Assembly: GCA_030835125.1 (NCBI GenBank)
Contig: JAUQWM010000013.1
Location: forward strand, 1 to 64,000
DNA: 64,000 bases
Direction of reading: 5' to 3'
Source of the DNA: Gemmatimonadaceae bacterium
GTDB taxonomy: Bacteria > Gemmatimonadota > Gemmatimonadetes > Gemmatimonadales > Gemmatimonadaceae
Part shown: positions 32,509-42,967 of the stretch, piece by piece
Layout: each line of letters starts with the position of its first letter
Numbering within the stretch: the first letter of the stretch is position 1
Translations under genes and position numbers: made by a program
The notes under the pieces: generated by a model
Told to the model about the DNA's origin: nothing
What the model saw: only the letters and a program-made list of their open reading frames with translations
The model's database searches: none

Positions 32509-33322
32509 GCCGGGCGTTCCTGGGGACCCCGGTCAGGTCCCGGACCATCGACGATGCCTCGGCGACGACCGAGAGCGACGAACCCACCAGGACCGCATCG
32601 CCGCCCAGTGCCGCAACCGCTTCCACGTCCTGGCGCGTGGCAATTCCGCTCTCCGCAATGGCGAGGCACGACGGTGGGATTGCGGGGATGAGCCGGTCGA
32701 TGACTTCCGGCTCCATTACCAGGGTCTCGAGGTTGCGGCGATTCACGCCGATGACCGTCGCGCCGGCGTCGATCGCCCAGGCGAGTTCGGCCTCGTCGCG
32801 GACCTCGAACAGGGCCTCGATGCCCGCAGCACGCGCGGCGTCGGCCATGATCGCGGTGTCATCGGGGCCAAGCGCCCGCATGATGAGCAACGCAGCCGTC
32901 GCGCCAAGGGTGCGTGCCTCGAACAACTGGACCGGATGCACGTGGAAGTCCTTCTTCAGGAGCGGTACCGGAAGGACGCCGCGCACGGCCTCGAGGTCAG
33001 CGTTCGACCCACCGAATTCCGCCGGCTCGGTGAGAATCGACAGCGCCGCGGCACCCCCGTCCACATACTGTCGCGCTCGCTGGCTTGCGTTCAGTGACCC
33101 GTCGAGCGTGCCCTTCGAAGGCGACCGGCGTTTCACCTCGGCGATGACGGCGACGGGACCGCGAGCGAGACACTCCCGGAAGCTCTCGACCAGGAGCGGC
33201 GCCTCAGCGGCGCGCGCTTGCCACTCCTGGATGCTCCCGAGCGCGTCGGCTCGTCCCCGCGCCTGGCGGGTCAGCCGACCGAGCGCCCCGTCGGGCGGCG
33301 TCCAGAGAGTCCGAGCTTGCAC
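32501..33322 (-). CDS. trpC: indole-3-glycerol phosphate synthase
   Basis: VAVIAEVKRRSPSKGTLDGSL, PLLKKDFHVHPVQLFEARTLGA, IGVNRRNLETL; GTG start at 33322. Confidence 0.95.
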   Translation of the reverse strand: MQARTLWTPPDGALGRLTRQARGRADALGSIQEWQARAAEAPLLVESFRECLARGPVAVIAEVKRRSPSKGTLDGSLNASQRARQYVDGGAAALSILTEPAEFGGSNADLEAVRGVLPVPLLKKDFHVHPVQLFEARTLGATAALLIMRALGPDDTAIMADAARAAGIEALFEVRDEAELAWAIDAGATVIGVNRRNLETLVMEPEVIDRLIPAIPPSCLAIAESGIATRQDVEAVAALGGDAVLVGSSLSVVAEASSMVRDLTGVPRNARHG

Positions 33323-33363
33323 TTCGGTACCTATTCGGCTATCGTGGTCTTCGGCTGATCTTC
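33322..33363. promoter_or_regulatory. candidate direct-repeat LexA operators (CTTC-N7-ATTC and CTTC-N7-CTTC)
   Basis: Half-sites at 33322, 33333, 33349 and 33360; both pairs have 11-bp spacing, in the trpC/lexA divergent gap. Confidence 0.4.
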
Positions 33364-33408
33364 GGGTACGACCGTCCCGGTCGGCTCCCTGGCACAGAGA
33401 GGTTCGCA

Positions 33409-34017
33409 ATGCCCCTGACCAAGCGCCAACGCGAGATCCTGAACTACCTGCAGTCGTATGCGGAGGAGCATGGCTACGCTCCGAGCTTCGACGAGATCGC
33501 CACGCAGTTCAACTATAACTCGCTGGCGACGGTCCACGAGCATCTCACGAACCTGGAGCGCAAGGGCTACATCAAGCGCACCTACAACGAGAGCCGGGCG
33601 ATCAACATCCTGCCCTCCGAGGTGTTCCAGCGAGCCGTCGAGTTGCCGCTGCACGGACGCGTGGCAGCCGGCATGCCGATCGAGGCGATCCAGGGGACGG
33701 AAACCATGGCGGTCCCCGAGGAACTCGTCCGGCGCCGGGGTGAGCACTACGTGCTCAAGGTGAAGGGCAGCTCGATGATCGACGAGCAGATCCGCGATGG
33801 CGACTTCGTGATCGTGAATGAGCGGCGGACCGCAGACAACGGCGAAATGGTGATCGCGCTGCTCAACGGGAATGCGGCGACGGTCAAGCGGTTCTATCGG
33901 GAGCGCGATGGGCGCATCCGTCTCCAGCCAGCCAACGACACGATGACCCCGATGTACGTCCACGAGGACGACATCCTGGTTCAGGGTGTCGTGGTTGGCG
34001 TCATCCGCAAGTACTGA
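33409..34017 (+). CDS. lexA: LexA repressor
   Basis: MPLTKRQREILNYLQSYAEEHGYAPSFDEIA; AG cleavage site in GRVAAGMPIEA; catalytic GSSMID and ATVKRFYR. Confidence 0.97.
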   Translation: MPLTKRQREILNYLQSYAEEHGYAPSFDEIATQFNYNSLATVHEHLTNLERKGYIKRTYNESRAINILPSEVFQRAVELPLHGRVAAGMPIEAIQGTETMAVPEELVRRRGEHYVLKVKGSSMIDEQIRDGDFVIVNERRTADNGEMVIALLNGNAATVKRFYRERDGRIRLQPANDTMTPMYVHEDDILVQGVVVGVIRKY

Positions 34018-34120
34018 CCCGCGGGAGCCCTGGGCTGGACCGCCAGTAGAGTGTGAAGGCTGGGCACGCGGACGCTCGCGACATCGACCGCGAAGCTGTC
34101 GTTCCCTGCGCGCTCCGGGT

Positions 34121-35170
34121 TCAGGGCCTGGCTGGCCCTGGCTCTCGCAGGTAGGCGGCCTTCATCGTTTCCAGCGCGCGCATCCCCGCCCCCGACGCGA
34201 GCGCGTCACGCGCCCTTTCGACCGCCGCCTCGAGCGTGGCGACATCGCCGCTGACGTAGATCGCCGCCGCGGCATTGAGCAGGACCGCGGCTTGCGCCCC
34301 CGGGAGCCCGCCGCCGCCGAGCACCTCGACGATGATCTCCGCATTCCGTGCCGGATCCCCGCCCGCCAGGTCAGCCGCCGAGCCCACCGTGAAACCAAGG
34401 ACGGCCGGGTCGATGACCCACTCCCTCACGGCGCCCTCGCGCACCTCGGCCACCGCCGTCGGTCCGATCGGGGAGATCTCGTCCATCCCCGGTTCCCCGT
34501 GCACGACCAGCGCATGGATCGAGCCTAACGCGGCCAGGGCACCCGCCAGCAACGGCATCCGGTTCCGATCCGCGACCCCGACCACCTGGCGTCCCGCCCC
34601 GGCGGGGTTGGCCAATGGACCGACGATGTTCATCACCGTCGGGATGCCGAGTTCGCGACGGACCGGGCCGACGTGGCGCATGGCGGGGTGCAGCGTCGGC
34701 GCGAACATGAACACGATGCCGGCGCGACGCAGGACGTCACTCATCATCGCCGGGGTGGCGTCGAGCGGAACGCCCATCGCCTCCAGCACGTCGGCACTGC
34801 CGCTCCTCGACGTGAACGACCGGTTGCCGTGCTTGGCGACGCGCACGCCCGCCCCGGCTGCGAGGAGGGCCGCCGCGGTCGAGATGTTGAACGTCGTCAC
34901 GGAGCCCCCACCGGTCCCGCACGTATCCACCAATCCGGCGCGATCCCCGGCGTCGATCGGGATCATCGCGGCGCGAAGGGCCTGGGCGGCGCCCGCCACC
35001 TCATCGGCGGTTTCCCCCTTCACGCGCAGGGCCATCAGGAGCGCCGCGACCTGCGCCGGCGTGGCCTCCCCGGACATGATCGCGCCGAAGGCTTCCGCGG
35101 ACTCGGCCGCCGAAAGGGAGCCGCCGTGCGCCAGGCGCCGAACGGCGGACTGGACGGCGTCAGTTGCCAT
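34121..35170 (-). CDS. trpD: anthranilate phosphoribosyltransferase
   Basis: VDTCGTGGGSVTTFNISTAAALLAAGAGVRVAKHGNRSFTSRSGSADVLEAMG. Confidence 0.97.
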   Translation of the reverse strand: MATDAVQSAVRRLAHGGSLSAAESAEAFGAIMSGEATPAQVAALLMALRVKGETADEVAGAAQALRAAMIPIDAGDRAGLVDTCGTGGGSVTTFNISTAAALLAAGAGVRVAKHGNRSFTSRSGSADVLEAMGVPLDATPAMMSDVLRRAGIVFMFAPTLHPAMRHVGPVRRELGIPTVMNIVGPLANPAGAGRQVVGVADRNRMPLLAGALAALGSIHALVVHGEPGMDEISPIGPTAVAEVREGAVREWVIDPAVLGFTVGSAADLAGGDPARNAEIIVEVLGGGGLPGAQAAVLLNAAAAIYVSGDVATLEAAVERARDALASGAGMRALETMKAAYLREPGPARP

Positions 35171-36464
35171 CGATCCCGGCCAGCAGGCGGTCGACGAGCT
35201 GGGCGCGTGTCACGATGAGCGCGATCACCAGCCCCAGGAGCCGCACCCGCTCCACGTCTTCCTCGATGAACACCCCGCGCTTCGCGCGGTTCGTGAGGTT
35301 GACGACGCCGAGCAACTCGCCCTGGTAAACCAGGGGAAAGCTGATGAACGAACCTGTCGTCAGGTATTCATCGCGCAGGAGGGGATGCGCGGCACCATCG
35401 GCGACGTCCTGGACCAGCAGCGGCTCCCGCGTCGCCGCGACGATGCCCGACACGCCCTTTCCGAACTTCGTCCGCTGGCCAAGCCGGATGTGGGGAAGCA
35501 GGCCGCGCGCCGCCGCGAGGTACAGCGTCTCGGGCTCCGGCGCGCTGAGCATGAGGGAGCACCGCTGCGCCTGCATGTCGTCTCCCACCAGGGCCAGCAA
35601 CCCCGTCACGAGCTGGTCGGGCGCACCGGTGACGTTGTCCAGCGCCAGTGCGCGCTCCAGCAGGTAGAGCGTGCGGGTCTTCTGCCGGAGGGCCTCGTGC
35701 CGGCGGTGCAACTCGATGTGCGATTGCTCCAGTTGGCCCACCGCCGCCATCAGCTGTTGCTCGAGCGACTGGGCGCGGTGCGTCGCGCGCCGCGCGCCCT
35801 CCTCGGCCGTGTGGAGCGACTGCTCCAGCTGGATGCGCGCGGTCGCGTCATGTTCCCCGGAGTGCGCGGTGTCGCGCACCTGGCTCAGCTCGCGCTCGAG
35901 TTCGGACAGCCGCATGAGGTAGTCGGCGTGGACCTTCTGCGTCACCTCCTCGAGGGTGGTGACGGCCTCGTCGCGCGCCTCACGATCGGCAAACCTCGCG
36001 AAGGCAATGTCGAACAACGCGGCCGAGGAGGCGAAGCGCTCGCTGGTGCGCGTCCCGAACATCTTGCGCTGCTCGTAGAGCGCGAGCACCGCCGCGAGGG
36101 TGCCATCGGTCGTGAGCCCGCGCAGCGAGAGGAGGCCCCCGTCGGCGAATGGCGTCAACCCGAACAACCGCGCGTACTCGGCCGAACGTTCCCCGAGGTC
36201 GACGAACTGCCCGCCCCCCGCGATGAGCGTGCGGACGTGCGGAGGGAGGTGATCGAAGGTAGTGTCGACCGATCCTGTCTCGACATGACCGCCGGCGGGA
36301 GTCAGGCGTTCGCGGAGCATCTCCTTGCGGCCGTCGTAGCGCAGGAGCGCGACGATGGCGCTCCGGTCGCTGTCCATCAGCGCCTCACCGAGCGCCACCA
36401 GGCCAGCGTTCAGGTCCGGAGCGAGCGCGAGCGCGTGGGCGAGCGACGGAAGGGCGCGGGACAT
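35160..36464 (-). CDS. GAF domain-containing protein with coiled coil
   Basis: C-terminal GAF: LVGDDMQAQRCSLMLSAPEPETLYLAAARGL...KFGKGVSGIVAATREPLLVQDVA...LVYQGELLGVVNLTNR; ATG at 36464 (MSRALPS). Confidence 0.8.
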   Translation of the reverse strand: MSRALPSLAHALALAPDLNAGLVALGEALMDSDRSAIVALLRYDGRKEMLRERLTPAGGHVETGSVDTTFDHLPPHVRTLIAGGGQFVDLGERSAEYARLFGLTPFADGGLLSLRGLTTDGTLAAVLALYEQRKMFGTRTSERFASSAALFDIAFARFADREARDEAVTTLEEVTQKVHADYLMRLSELERELSQVRDTAHSGEHDATARIQLEQSLHTAEEGARRATHRAQSLEQQLMAAVGQLEQSHIELHRRHEALRQKTRTLYLLERALALDNVTGAPDQLVTGLLALVGDDMQAQRCSLMLSAPEPETLYLAAARGLLPHIRLGQRTKFGKGVSGIVAATREPLLVQDVADGAAHPLLRDEYLTTGSFISFPLVYQGELLGVVNLTNRAKRGVFIEEDVERVRLLGLVIALIVTRAQLVDRLLAGIDGN

Positions 36465-36466
36465 TC

Positions 36467-36565
36467 GTGACGGAGGACGGGTGACGTGGGCCGGGAGAAG
36501 CACCTCGGGACGGCGGCGTCGTGCAGGCGTTCTGCGGACGCCGTCCCCCGTCTCCCGTCCCCCGA
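36467..36565. repeat. inverted heptad element: GTGACGG/AGGACGG/GTGACGT ... CCGTCCC/CCGTCTC/CCGTCCC/CCGAC flanking an inner hairpin
   Basis: Arms are largely reverse-complementary (15 of 18 aligned positions by eye); inner GGGACGGCGGCGTC...GACGCCGTCCC. Confidence 0.75.
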
Positions 36566-36667
36566 CTTGCGGTGTGAATGTGAGTCCCTAGGTCAAGCTA
36601 TGTCAATCGCTTCCGCTGGTTCACCGCTTGCTTGACTTGAAGTGGCGCCGGGCTAAGTTCCGATGCG

Positions 36668-37438
36668 ATGACGGCGCGCACTGTGCAGCTCGTGCTGCAC
36701 TATGACGGGACCGCCTTCGCCGGCTGGCAGCTCCAGCCCGAGCAACGGACCGTCCAGGGCGAAGTCGAGCGCGTGCTCGCCGGACTCTGCGGACATCGTG
36801 TGGTGGCTCAGGGAGCCGGCCGGACCGACGCGGGCGTGCACGCGCGCGGGCAGGCGGTCGGTGTACAAGTGCCGGAGAAGTGGACTGCGCCGAACCTTCG
36901 TCGCGCCCTCAACGCACTCCTCCCTGACGACGTGTGGGTCGCGGCGGCGCATGAGATGCGTCCCGAGTTCCATGCTCGTTTCAGCGCCACGTCCCGGCGT
37001 TATGCCTATCAGGTCGGTACAGACGAAGCGGCCCGCTCTCCCTTTCGGCGCAAGACCGAATGGGCGTACCGGCATCCGCTCAGGCGTGAGTGGCTGGACG
37101 AGTCGGCCGCCCTCCTGCTGGGCGAGCACCGATTCATCGGCTTCGCCGTCCGTGGCACCGCGCCCCCGACCGACTCGCATCGTTGCACGGTCCTGGAAGC
37201 GCGCTGGCTCGACCGGCCCGGCGGGCTCACCTTCATCATCGAGGCAAACCGCTTCCTCCATCACATGGTCCGGTTCCTCGTCGGAACGATGCTCGACCAG
37301 GCCAGCGGCAAGCGGGCCGCCACGGCCGTGAGCGATCTCCTCATCGCGGAGACGAACGACGAGGTCTCCCCACCGGCCCCTGCGCACGGCTTGACGCTCG
37401 AGCGCGTGACCTACCCGGCGGAGATGTACCTGCCATGA
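36668..37438 (+). CDS. truA: tRNA pseudouridine(38-40) synthase
   Basis: VLHYDGTAFAGWQLQPEQRTVQGEVE, GAGRTDAGVHARGQ. Confidence 0.96.
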   Translation: MTARTVQLVLHYDGTAFAGWQLQPEQRTVQGEVERVLAGLCGHRVVAQGAGRTDAGVHARGQAVGVQVPEKWTAPNLRRALNALLPDDVWVAAAHEMRPEFHARFSATSRRYAYQVGTDEAARSPFRRKTEWAYRHPLRREWLDESAALLLGEHRFIGFAVRGTAPPTDSHRCTVLEARWLDRPGGLTFIIEANRFLHHMVRFLVGTMLDQASGKRAATAVSDLLIAETNDEVSPPAPAHGLTLERVTYPAEMYLP

Positions 37439-38844
37439 AGCTGACCATCACCTTCCTGACCTTCGTGTTCGTCGCCTGCCAGGGCGCGTCGCCGCCGGAT
37501 TCGAGCGCCCAGACCGTGCCCTCGTCGCGGCCGGCGTCGGCGGTGAGCCAGGAGATCGACTCGTCCCGGCGCACTGCCATCACCGAGGCGACCGCGCGCA
37601 TCGCCCCCGCGGTCGTGACCATCCAGACCGAGACGGTCGAGCGCATCCCGCCCGACATCTTCAGCATGTTCTTCGGAGCCGGGGGCGCCCAGCAGCGCGT
37701 GTCCCCGGGCATCGGATCCGGCTTCATCATTCGCGACAACGGCGTCATCGTGACGAACGCCCACGTCGTCCAGAACGCGACGCGCATTTCCGTCATGATG
37801 CGCGACGGCACCACCTACCCGGCGACCAAGCTGGGCGAGGACGAGACCAACGACCTTGCCGTGCTGAAGATCGACGCCCGCAACCTGCCTGTCGCGCCCC
37901 TCGGCGACTCCGATGCGCTCATGATCGGCGAGTGGGCGATCGCCATCGGCAATCCCTTCGGGTTCGTGCTCGCCAACTCGGAGCCCAGCGTGACCGCCGG
38001 CGTGATCTCCGCGACCGGACGCAACCTGCTCGGAAGCTCCGAGGGTGCCGGCGTGTACGTCGACATGATCCAGACGGATGCGTCGATCAACCCGGGCAAC
38101 TCGGGTGGCCCGCTCGTGAACGCCAGGGGTGAGGTGATCGGCGTCAACAGCTCGATCTACACACCCTCCCAGGGATCCGTGGGGCTGGGCTTTGCCATCC
38201 CGATCAACCGGGCCCGGCGGGTTGCAGATGACCTCATCGAGCACGGCCAGGTCCGGCGGCCCTGGATCGGCGAGCTGCTGCGGACACCCGCCGGCGCTAC
38301 CAACCCGCGCGACGTCATCACCTCGGGCGCGGTGCTGCGTGCCGTCGTTCCCGGCTCACCGGCCGCCCTCGCCGGGTTGCGGCCCGACGACCAGATCACG
38401 CGCGCCGGGAATCGGACAGTCCGCAACGCCTTCGACTGGGAAGCGGCCCGGCTCTCGCTCCGCGTCGGCGACCGCGTCCCGCTCGTGATCCGGCGTGGCA
38501 ACCGGGAGGTCACCATCACGGTCACGGTCGCCGACCGGCCCGAGGTGAGCGCGCCGAAGGTCACGGTGCTCCGCGAGATCGAACTGACGACGCTGACGCC
38601 GGCGATTCGCGCCGAGCGGGGCATCCGCAGCGCGCAGGGGGCGATGGTCACCAGCATCAGCAATCGCCTGCGCGACGAGATCGGGCTGGACGTCGGCGAC
38701 GTCATCCTCCAGGTCAACCGCAACGCCGTCCGCAGCGCCGAGGACGTGCAGCGCGCCATCAGCCAGGCCGGTCCACGCACCGTCTACCGCGCGTCCTTCG
38801 AGCGACGCGGCGTCTTCTACTACACCGACTTCGTCATCCAGTGA
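37435..38844 (+). CDS. HtrA/DegQ-like trypsin-like serine protease with PDZ domains
   Basis: GSGFIIRDNGVIVTNAHVV, NDLAVLKID, QTDASINPGNSGGPLVN catalytic triad context; two PDZ-like regions. Confidence 0.93.
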   Translation: MKLTITFLTFVFVACQGASPPDSSAQTVPSSRPASAVSQEIDSSRRTAITEATARIAPAVVTIQTETVERIPPDIFSMFFGAGGAQQRVSPGIGSGFIIRDNGVIVTNAHVVQNATRISVMMRDGTTYPATKLGEDETNDLAVLKIDARNLPVAPLGDSDALMIGEWAIAIGNPFGFVLANSEPSVTAGVISATGRNLLGSSEGAGVYVDMIQTDASINPGNSGGPLVNARGEVIGVNSSIYTPSQGSVGLGFAIPINRARRVADDLIEHGQVRRPWIGELLRTPAGATNPRDVITSGAVLRAVVPGSPAALAGLRPDDQITRAGNRTVRNAFDWEAARLSLRVGDRVPLVIRRGNREVTITVTVADRPEVSAPKVTVLREIELTTLTPAIRAERGIRSAQGAMVTSISNRLRDEIGLDVGDVILQVNRNAVRSAEDVQRAISQAGPRTVYRASFERRGVFYYTDFVIQ

Positions 38845-40277
38845 GCAACCCGCGCGACACCTGGTCCTCCCCGCTCGCCGAACGGTACGCCTCGCGCGCG
38901 ATGCTGCAGCTCTGGTCGCCCGATCGCCGGTACGGGCTGTGGCGCCGGCTCTGGCTGGCCCTGGCCGAGGGCGAGCGCGCGCTGGGAGTCGCGATCCCCG
39001 AGGAAGCCCTGTCACAGATGCGGGCGCACCTCGATGACATCGACTTCGACGCGGTGGCACGCTACGAGAAGGAGTTCCGGCACGACGTCATGGCGCACGT
39101 CTACGCCTTTGCCGACGTCGCACCAGCCGCAAGAGCGTTCATTCACCTGGGTGCGACCAGCGCTTTCGTGACGGACAACGCCGACCTCGTGCTCATGCGC
39201 GAGGGGCTGCACCTGCTGCGCGCCAAGGTGATCGGGGTCGTGGCCGCGCTGGCGGCGTTCGCGAAGCAGTGGCGCGCGGAACCGACGCTCGGGTATACGC
39301 ACCTGCAGCCGGCACAACTCACCACGGTCGGCAAGCGCGCCACGCTGTGGATGCAGGACCTCGTGCTCGACCTGGCCGACCTGGACACGCGCATCGCCTC
39401 CATGCCGCTGCGCGGCGTGAAGGGAACCACCGGCACCCAGGCGTCGTTCCTGGAGATCTTCAAGGGCGAGCATGGGAAGGTGCGTGCCCTCGAGGCGCAT
39501 GTCTGCCGCGCGATGGGATTCGACCGGGCCCTGCCGGTCACCGGCCAGACCTACTCCCGCAAGCTCGACGCGCAGGTCCTGGGCGTGGTGTGCGGCATTG
39601 CCGCGTCGGCCGCGAAGTTCAGCAGCGACATCCGCATGCTGCAATCGTTCGGCGAGTTGAGCGAACCCTTCGAGAGCGGCCAGATCGGGTCTTCGGCCAT
39701 GGCCTACAAGCGAAACCCGATGCGGAGCGAGCGCATCGCCTCGCTCGCCAGGTTCACGGGATCGCTCGAGGCCAATGCCAACCAGACGCACGCGGTGCAG
39801 TATTTCGAGCGGACGCTGGACGACAGCGCCAACCGCCGGCTGGTCATTCCCGAATCCTTCCTCGCCACCGATGCCATCCTCCTGCTGATGGACAACATTG
39901 CACAGGGGCTCGAGGTGCACGGGGCACGCATCCACCAGCGGATCATGGACGAACTTCCGTTCATGGCCACCGAGCAGATCATCGTCCGCGGGGTCGAGGC
40001 CGGCGGCGACCGGCAGGCGATCCACGAAGTCATCCGTCGCCACAGCGTCGAGGCCGCGACCGCCATGAAGAACGAGGGACGGCACAACGACCTCTTCGAC
40101 CGCCTGGCCGCGGACCCGGAGTTCCCCGCCGGCGTCGACCTGCAGGCCGCCGCCGATCCGTCGCGGTTCGTGGGACGAGCCCCGGAGCAGGTCGACGAGT
40201 TCCTTGGCGAGGTGGTGGCGCCGATCCTCGCAACGGCCGGGGACATGAGCGCACACGCCGAGGCCATCCGCGTATGA
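38841..40277 (+). CDS. purB: adenylosuccinate lyase
   Basis: [44 protein letters not shown] signature. Confidence 0.96.
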   Translation: MSNPRDTWSSPLAERYASRAMLQLWSPDRRYGLWRRLWLALAEGERALGVAIPEEALSQMRAHLDDIDFDAVARYEKEFRHDVMAHVYAFADVAPAARAFIHLGATSAFVTDNADLVLMREGLHLLRAKVIGVVAALAAFAKQWRAEPTLGYTHLQPAQLTTVGKRATLWMQDLVLDLADLDTRIASMPLRGVKGTTGTQASFLEIFKGEHGKVRALEAHVCRAMGFDRALPVTGQTYSRKLDAQVLGVVCGIAASAAKFSSDIRMLQSFGELSEPFESGQIGSSAMAYKRNPMRSERIASLARFTGSLEANANQTHAVQYFERTLDDSANRRLVIPESFLATDAILLLMDNIAQGLEVHGARIHQRIMDELPFMATEQIIVRGVEAGGDRQAIHEVIRRHSVEAATAMKNEGRHNDLFDRLAADPEFPAGVDLQAAADPSRFVGRAPEQVDEFLGEVVAPILATAGDMSAHAEAIRV

Positions 40278-41191
40278 CGGTCGCCTACACGGAACTTCCC
40301 CTGACGCTCTGGCGGCGCGGGAAGGTCCGCGACGTCTACGAGGTCGATGAAGACCGCCTGCTGATCGTTGCCACCGACCGGGTTTCGGCCTTCGACGTCG
40401 TCATGCGCGAGACCGTGCCACACAAGGGGGCGGTGCTGACGCAGATCTCCGCCTGGTGGCTCCGTCAGCTCGGCGACATCGTGCCCCATCACATGATCAG
40501 CGCCGACGTCGACGAGATCCTCCACGCCATCCCCGCGCTTGCCGGCAGCCGGGCCGTGCTCGCCCAGCGTTCGATGCTCTGCCGCCGCACCGAGGTCTTT
40601 CCGGTGGAGTGCGTCGTGCGCGGCTACCTCGCCGGGTCGGCCTGGAAGGAATACCGCTCGTCAGGCACGCTCGCCGGTGAGCCGTTGCCGGAAGGCCTGC
40701 GGGAGAGCGACCGCCTGCCCAGCCCCATCTTCAGCCCGGCGACCAAGGCCGAGACGGGACACGACGAGAACATCACCCGCGAGCGCATGGCGTCCATCGT
40801 CGGCACGGACGCGGCGGCCCGCCTCGAGGCCCTGTCGATGGAGATCTATGCGTTCGGGAACCGCCGCGCCGAGCCGCGCGGGATCATCATCGCCGACACG
40901 AAGTTCGAGTTCGGCGTCATGGACGGCCAGGTGATGCTGGTGGACGAGGTCCTGACGCCCGACAGCTCGCGCTTCTGGCCGGCGGCGGACTACCAGCCCG
41001 GCCGCTCCCAGCCGAGCTTCGACAAGCAGCCGTTGCGCGACTACCTCGATGGCGAGCGGCGCGAGGGGCGGTGGGACGGCGATCCCCCCCCGCCGCGACT
41101 GCCGCGTGAGGTGGTGGCGGCGACGAGCACCCGCTACCTCGACGCCTTCGAGCGCATCACGGGCACGCGCCTCGCCGTGGAGGCCGCATGA
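40274..41191 (+). CDS. purC: phosphoribosylaminoimidazole-succinocarboxamide synthase
   Basis: [56 protein letters not shown]. Confidence 0.96.
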   Translation: MTVAYTELPLTLWRRGKVRDVYEVDEDRLLIVATDRVSAFDVVMRETVPHKGAVLTQISAWWLRQLGDIVPHHMISADVDEILHAIPALAGSRAVLAQRSMLCRRTEVFPVECVVRGYLAGSAWKEYRSSGTLAGEPLPEGLRESDRLPSPIFSPATKAETGHDENITRERMASIVGTDAAARLEALSMEIYAFGNRRAEPRGIIIADTKFEFGVMDGQVMLVDEVLTPDSSRFWPAADYQPGRSQPSFDKQPLRDYLDGERREGRWDGDPPPPRLPREVVAATSTRYLDAFERITGTRLAVEAA

Positions 41192-41841
41192 GCTTCGCGC
41201 GCGAAGGACTGGTCTTCATCGGCATCGGCGCGGTGCTGGCCATCGGCGCGCTCGTCGCCGCCGTGCTCTGGCGGTCGTGGCCCCTGTGGCTCCTCGCGTT
41301 CGCCTTCCTGGTGCTGGCGCTCTGGACCGCCTGGTTCTTCCGCGACCCGGAACGGACCGGCCAACGGGGTGGCGAGATCGTGATCGCCCCGGCCGACGGG
41401 CGCGTGGTCATGATCACCGAGGTGGACGAGCCGGCCTTCCTGCACGGGCGCGCCCTGCGGATCTCGATCTTCATGAACGTCTTCAACGTGCACGTCAACC
41501 GGTACCCGGTGTCGGGCACCGTCCGGTTCGTGCACTACAACCCCGGCAAGTTCCTGAATGCCGCGACCGACAAGTCGAGCCTCGAGAACGAGCAGATGTC
41601 GGTCGGCATCGAGCACGACTCGACGCGCGTCCTCGTCAGGCAGATCGCGGGGCTGGTGGCCCGCCGCATCGTGACCTACAGCCGTGAGGGCGACCAGGTG
41701 GAACAGGGAGAGCGCATGGGCATCATCCGGTTCGGGTCGCGGGTGGACGTCTTCCTGCCCACGACGGCCGTGCCCTCGATCGCGGTCGGGGCAACGACGC
41801 TCGCCGGCGTGACCGTCATCGCGCGCCTGGGCGGATCATGA
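41188..41841 (+). CDS. psd: phosphatidylserine decarboxylase
   Basis: [51 protein letters not shown]. Confidence 0.93.
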   Translation: MSFAREGLVFIGIGAVLAIGALVAAVLWRSWPLWLLAFAFLVLALWTAWFFRDPERTGQRGGEIVIAPADGRVVMITEVDEPAFLHGRALRISIFMNVFNVHVNRYPVSGTVRFVHYNPGKFLNAATDKSSLENEQMSVGIEHDSTRVLVRQIAGLVARRIVTYSREGDQVEQGERMGIIRFGSRVDVFLPTTAVPSIAVGATTLAGVTVIARLGGS

Positions 41842-42713
41842 TCGAACCCGTCCGGCGGCCCGCCCGCCGACCGATCGTCCTCCTCCCGAACGGGTTCACG
41901 CTCCTCAACCTGTTCCTCGGGGTCTTCTCGATCGTCGCCGCCAGCCGCGGCAACTACAGTGCGGCCGGCCTGTACATCGTGCTGGGCGGCGTCGCCGATG
42001 CGATCGACGGCCGCGTGGCCCGCGCGACCAAGTCCGGCACGCGCTTCGGGTCCGAGCTCGATTCCCTCGTCGACGCGATCTCGTTCGGGCTCGCGCCGGC
42101 GCTCCTGATGTACTTCGCCGTCTTCAACGAGCACCGCTGGGACTGGATCTGGTGCTACCTCTTCACGATGTGCGCGGTCATCCGGCTCGCCCGGTTCAAC
42201 GTCGAGCAGGCCGGACGTGCCAAGACGTACTTCAACGGCCTGCCCAGCCCGATGGCGGGCCTCACGCTGGCGACCTTCTACTGGTTCCGGGAATCGGACC
42301 TGTACCAGACGGAGCTGCTCGTCGACCTGCCCTGGCCCGTCATGCTGCGCTTCATCATGGTCGGGCTCTCGTTCCTCATGATCAGCCAGGTGCGGTACGC
42401 GGCAGTGCCGACGATCGGCTATCGTTCAGTGCGTGAGATCCTGGGGACGCTCCTGGTGGTCGGCACACTCGTCGGCGTCGTGTTCCTGCCCAAGACCTTC
42501 TTCTTCCCTGCCCTGATGGCGTACGTGACGTTTGGCGTGGCGCGCACGGTGTTCGTGGGCTTCCTCGACCGCCGCCCATCGTACGATGAACTCGAACGCG
42601 AGATTGGCGCCCAGGGTACCCTGATCGAGGGCGAGCATCGTCGCCGTCGGCGGCGCCGGCAGGGCCGGCCCGGGCCGCCAGAGAACACTCCTCCAGAGGG
42701 ACCACGGGCATGA
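41838..42713 (+). CDS. pssA: CDP-diacylglycerol-serine O-phosphatidyltransferase
   Basis: LPNGFTLLNLFLGVFSIVAA...GGVADAIDGRVARATKSGTRFGSELDSLVDAISFGLAP. Confidence 0.95.
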   Translation: MIEPVRRPARRPIVLLPNGFTLLNLFLGVFSIVAASRGNYSAAGLYIVLGGVADAIDGRVARATKSGTRFGSELDSLVDAISFGLAPALLMYFAVFNEHRWDWIWCYLFTMCAVIRLARFNVEQAGRAKTYFNGLPSPMAGLTLATFYWFRESDLYQTELLVDLPWPVMLRFIMVGLSFLMISQVRYAAVPTIGYRSVREILGTLLVVGTLVGVVFLPKTFFFPALMAYVTFGVARTVFVGFLDRRPSYDELEREIGAQGTLIEGEHRRRRRRRQGRPGPPENTPPEGPRA

Positions 42714-42967
42714 CCCGCTTTCGTGTCGCTGTCCACATCGTTCCCCGCAAGGGCGTCCTCGACCCGCAGGGCAAGGCGGTTTCGGATGCCCTGCACGCCC
42801 TCGGCTTCAGCGCGGTACACGAGACGCGCGTCGGTCGCCACCTCGTCCTCGACCTGGATGCGGCCGACCGGAGCGCCGCGGAGTCATCGGTGCGGGGCAT
42901 GTGCGACAAGCTCCTGGCCAACCCCGTCACCGAGGACTATGAAATTGCCGGGGTGACCACCCCGTGA
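42710..42967 (+). CDS. purS: phosphoribosylformylglycinamidine synthase subunit PurS
   Basis: RVAVHIVPRKGVLDPQGKAVSDALHALGF, CDKLLANPVTEDYEI. Confidence 0.93.
   Translation: MTRFRVAVHIVPRKGVLDPQGKAVSDALHALGFSAVHETRVGRHLVLDLDAADRSAAESSVRGMCDKLLANPVTEDYEIAGVTTP

Noticed and set aside
34275-36470. 731-aa plus-strand ORF antisense to trpD and GAF gene
   Set aside because: Antisense shadow ORF; sense genes are clear.
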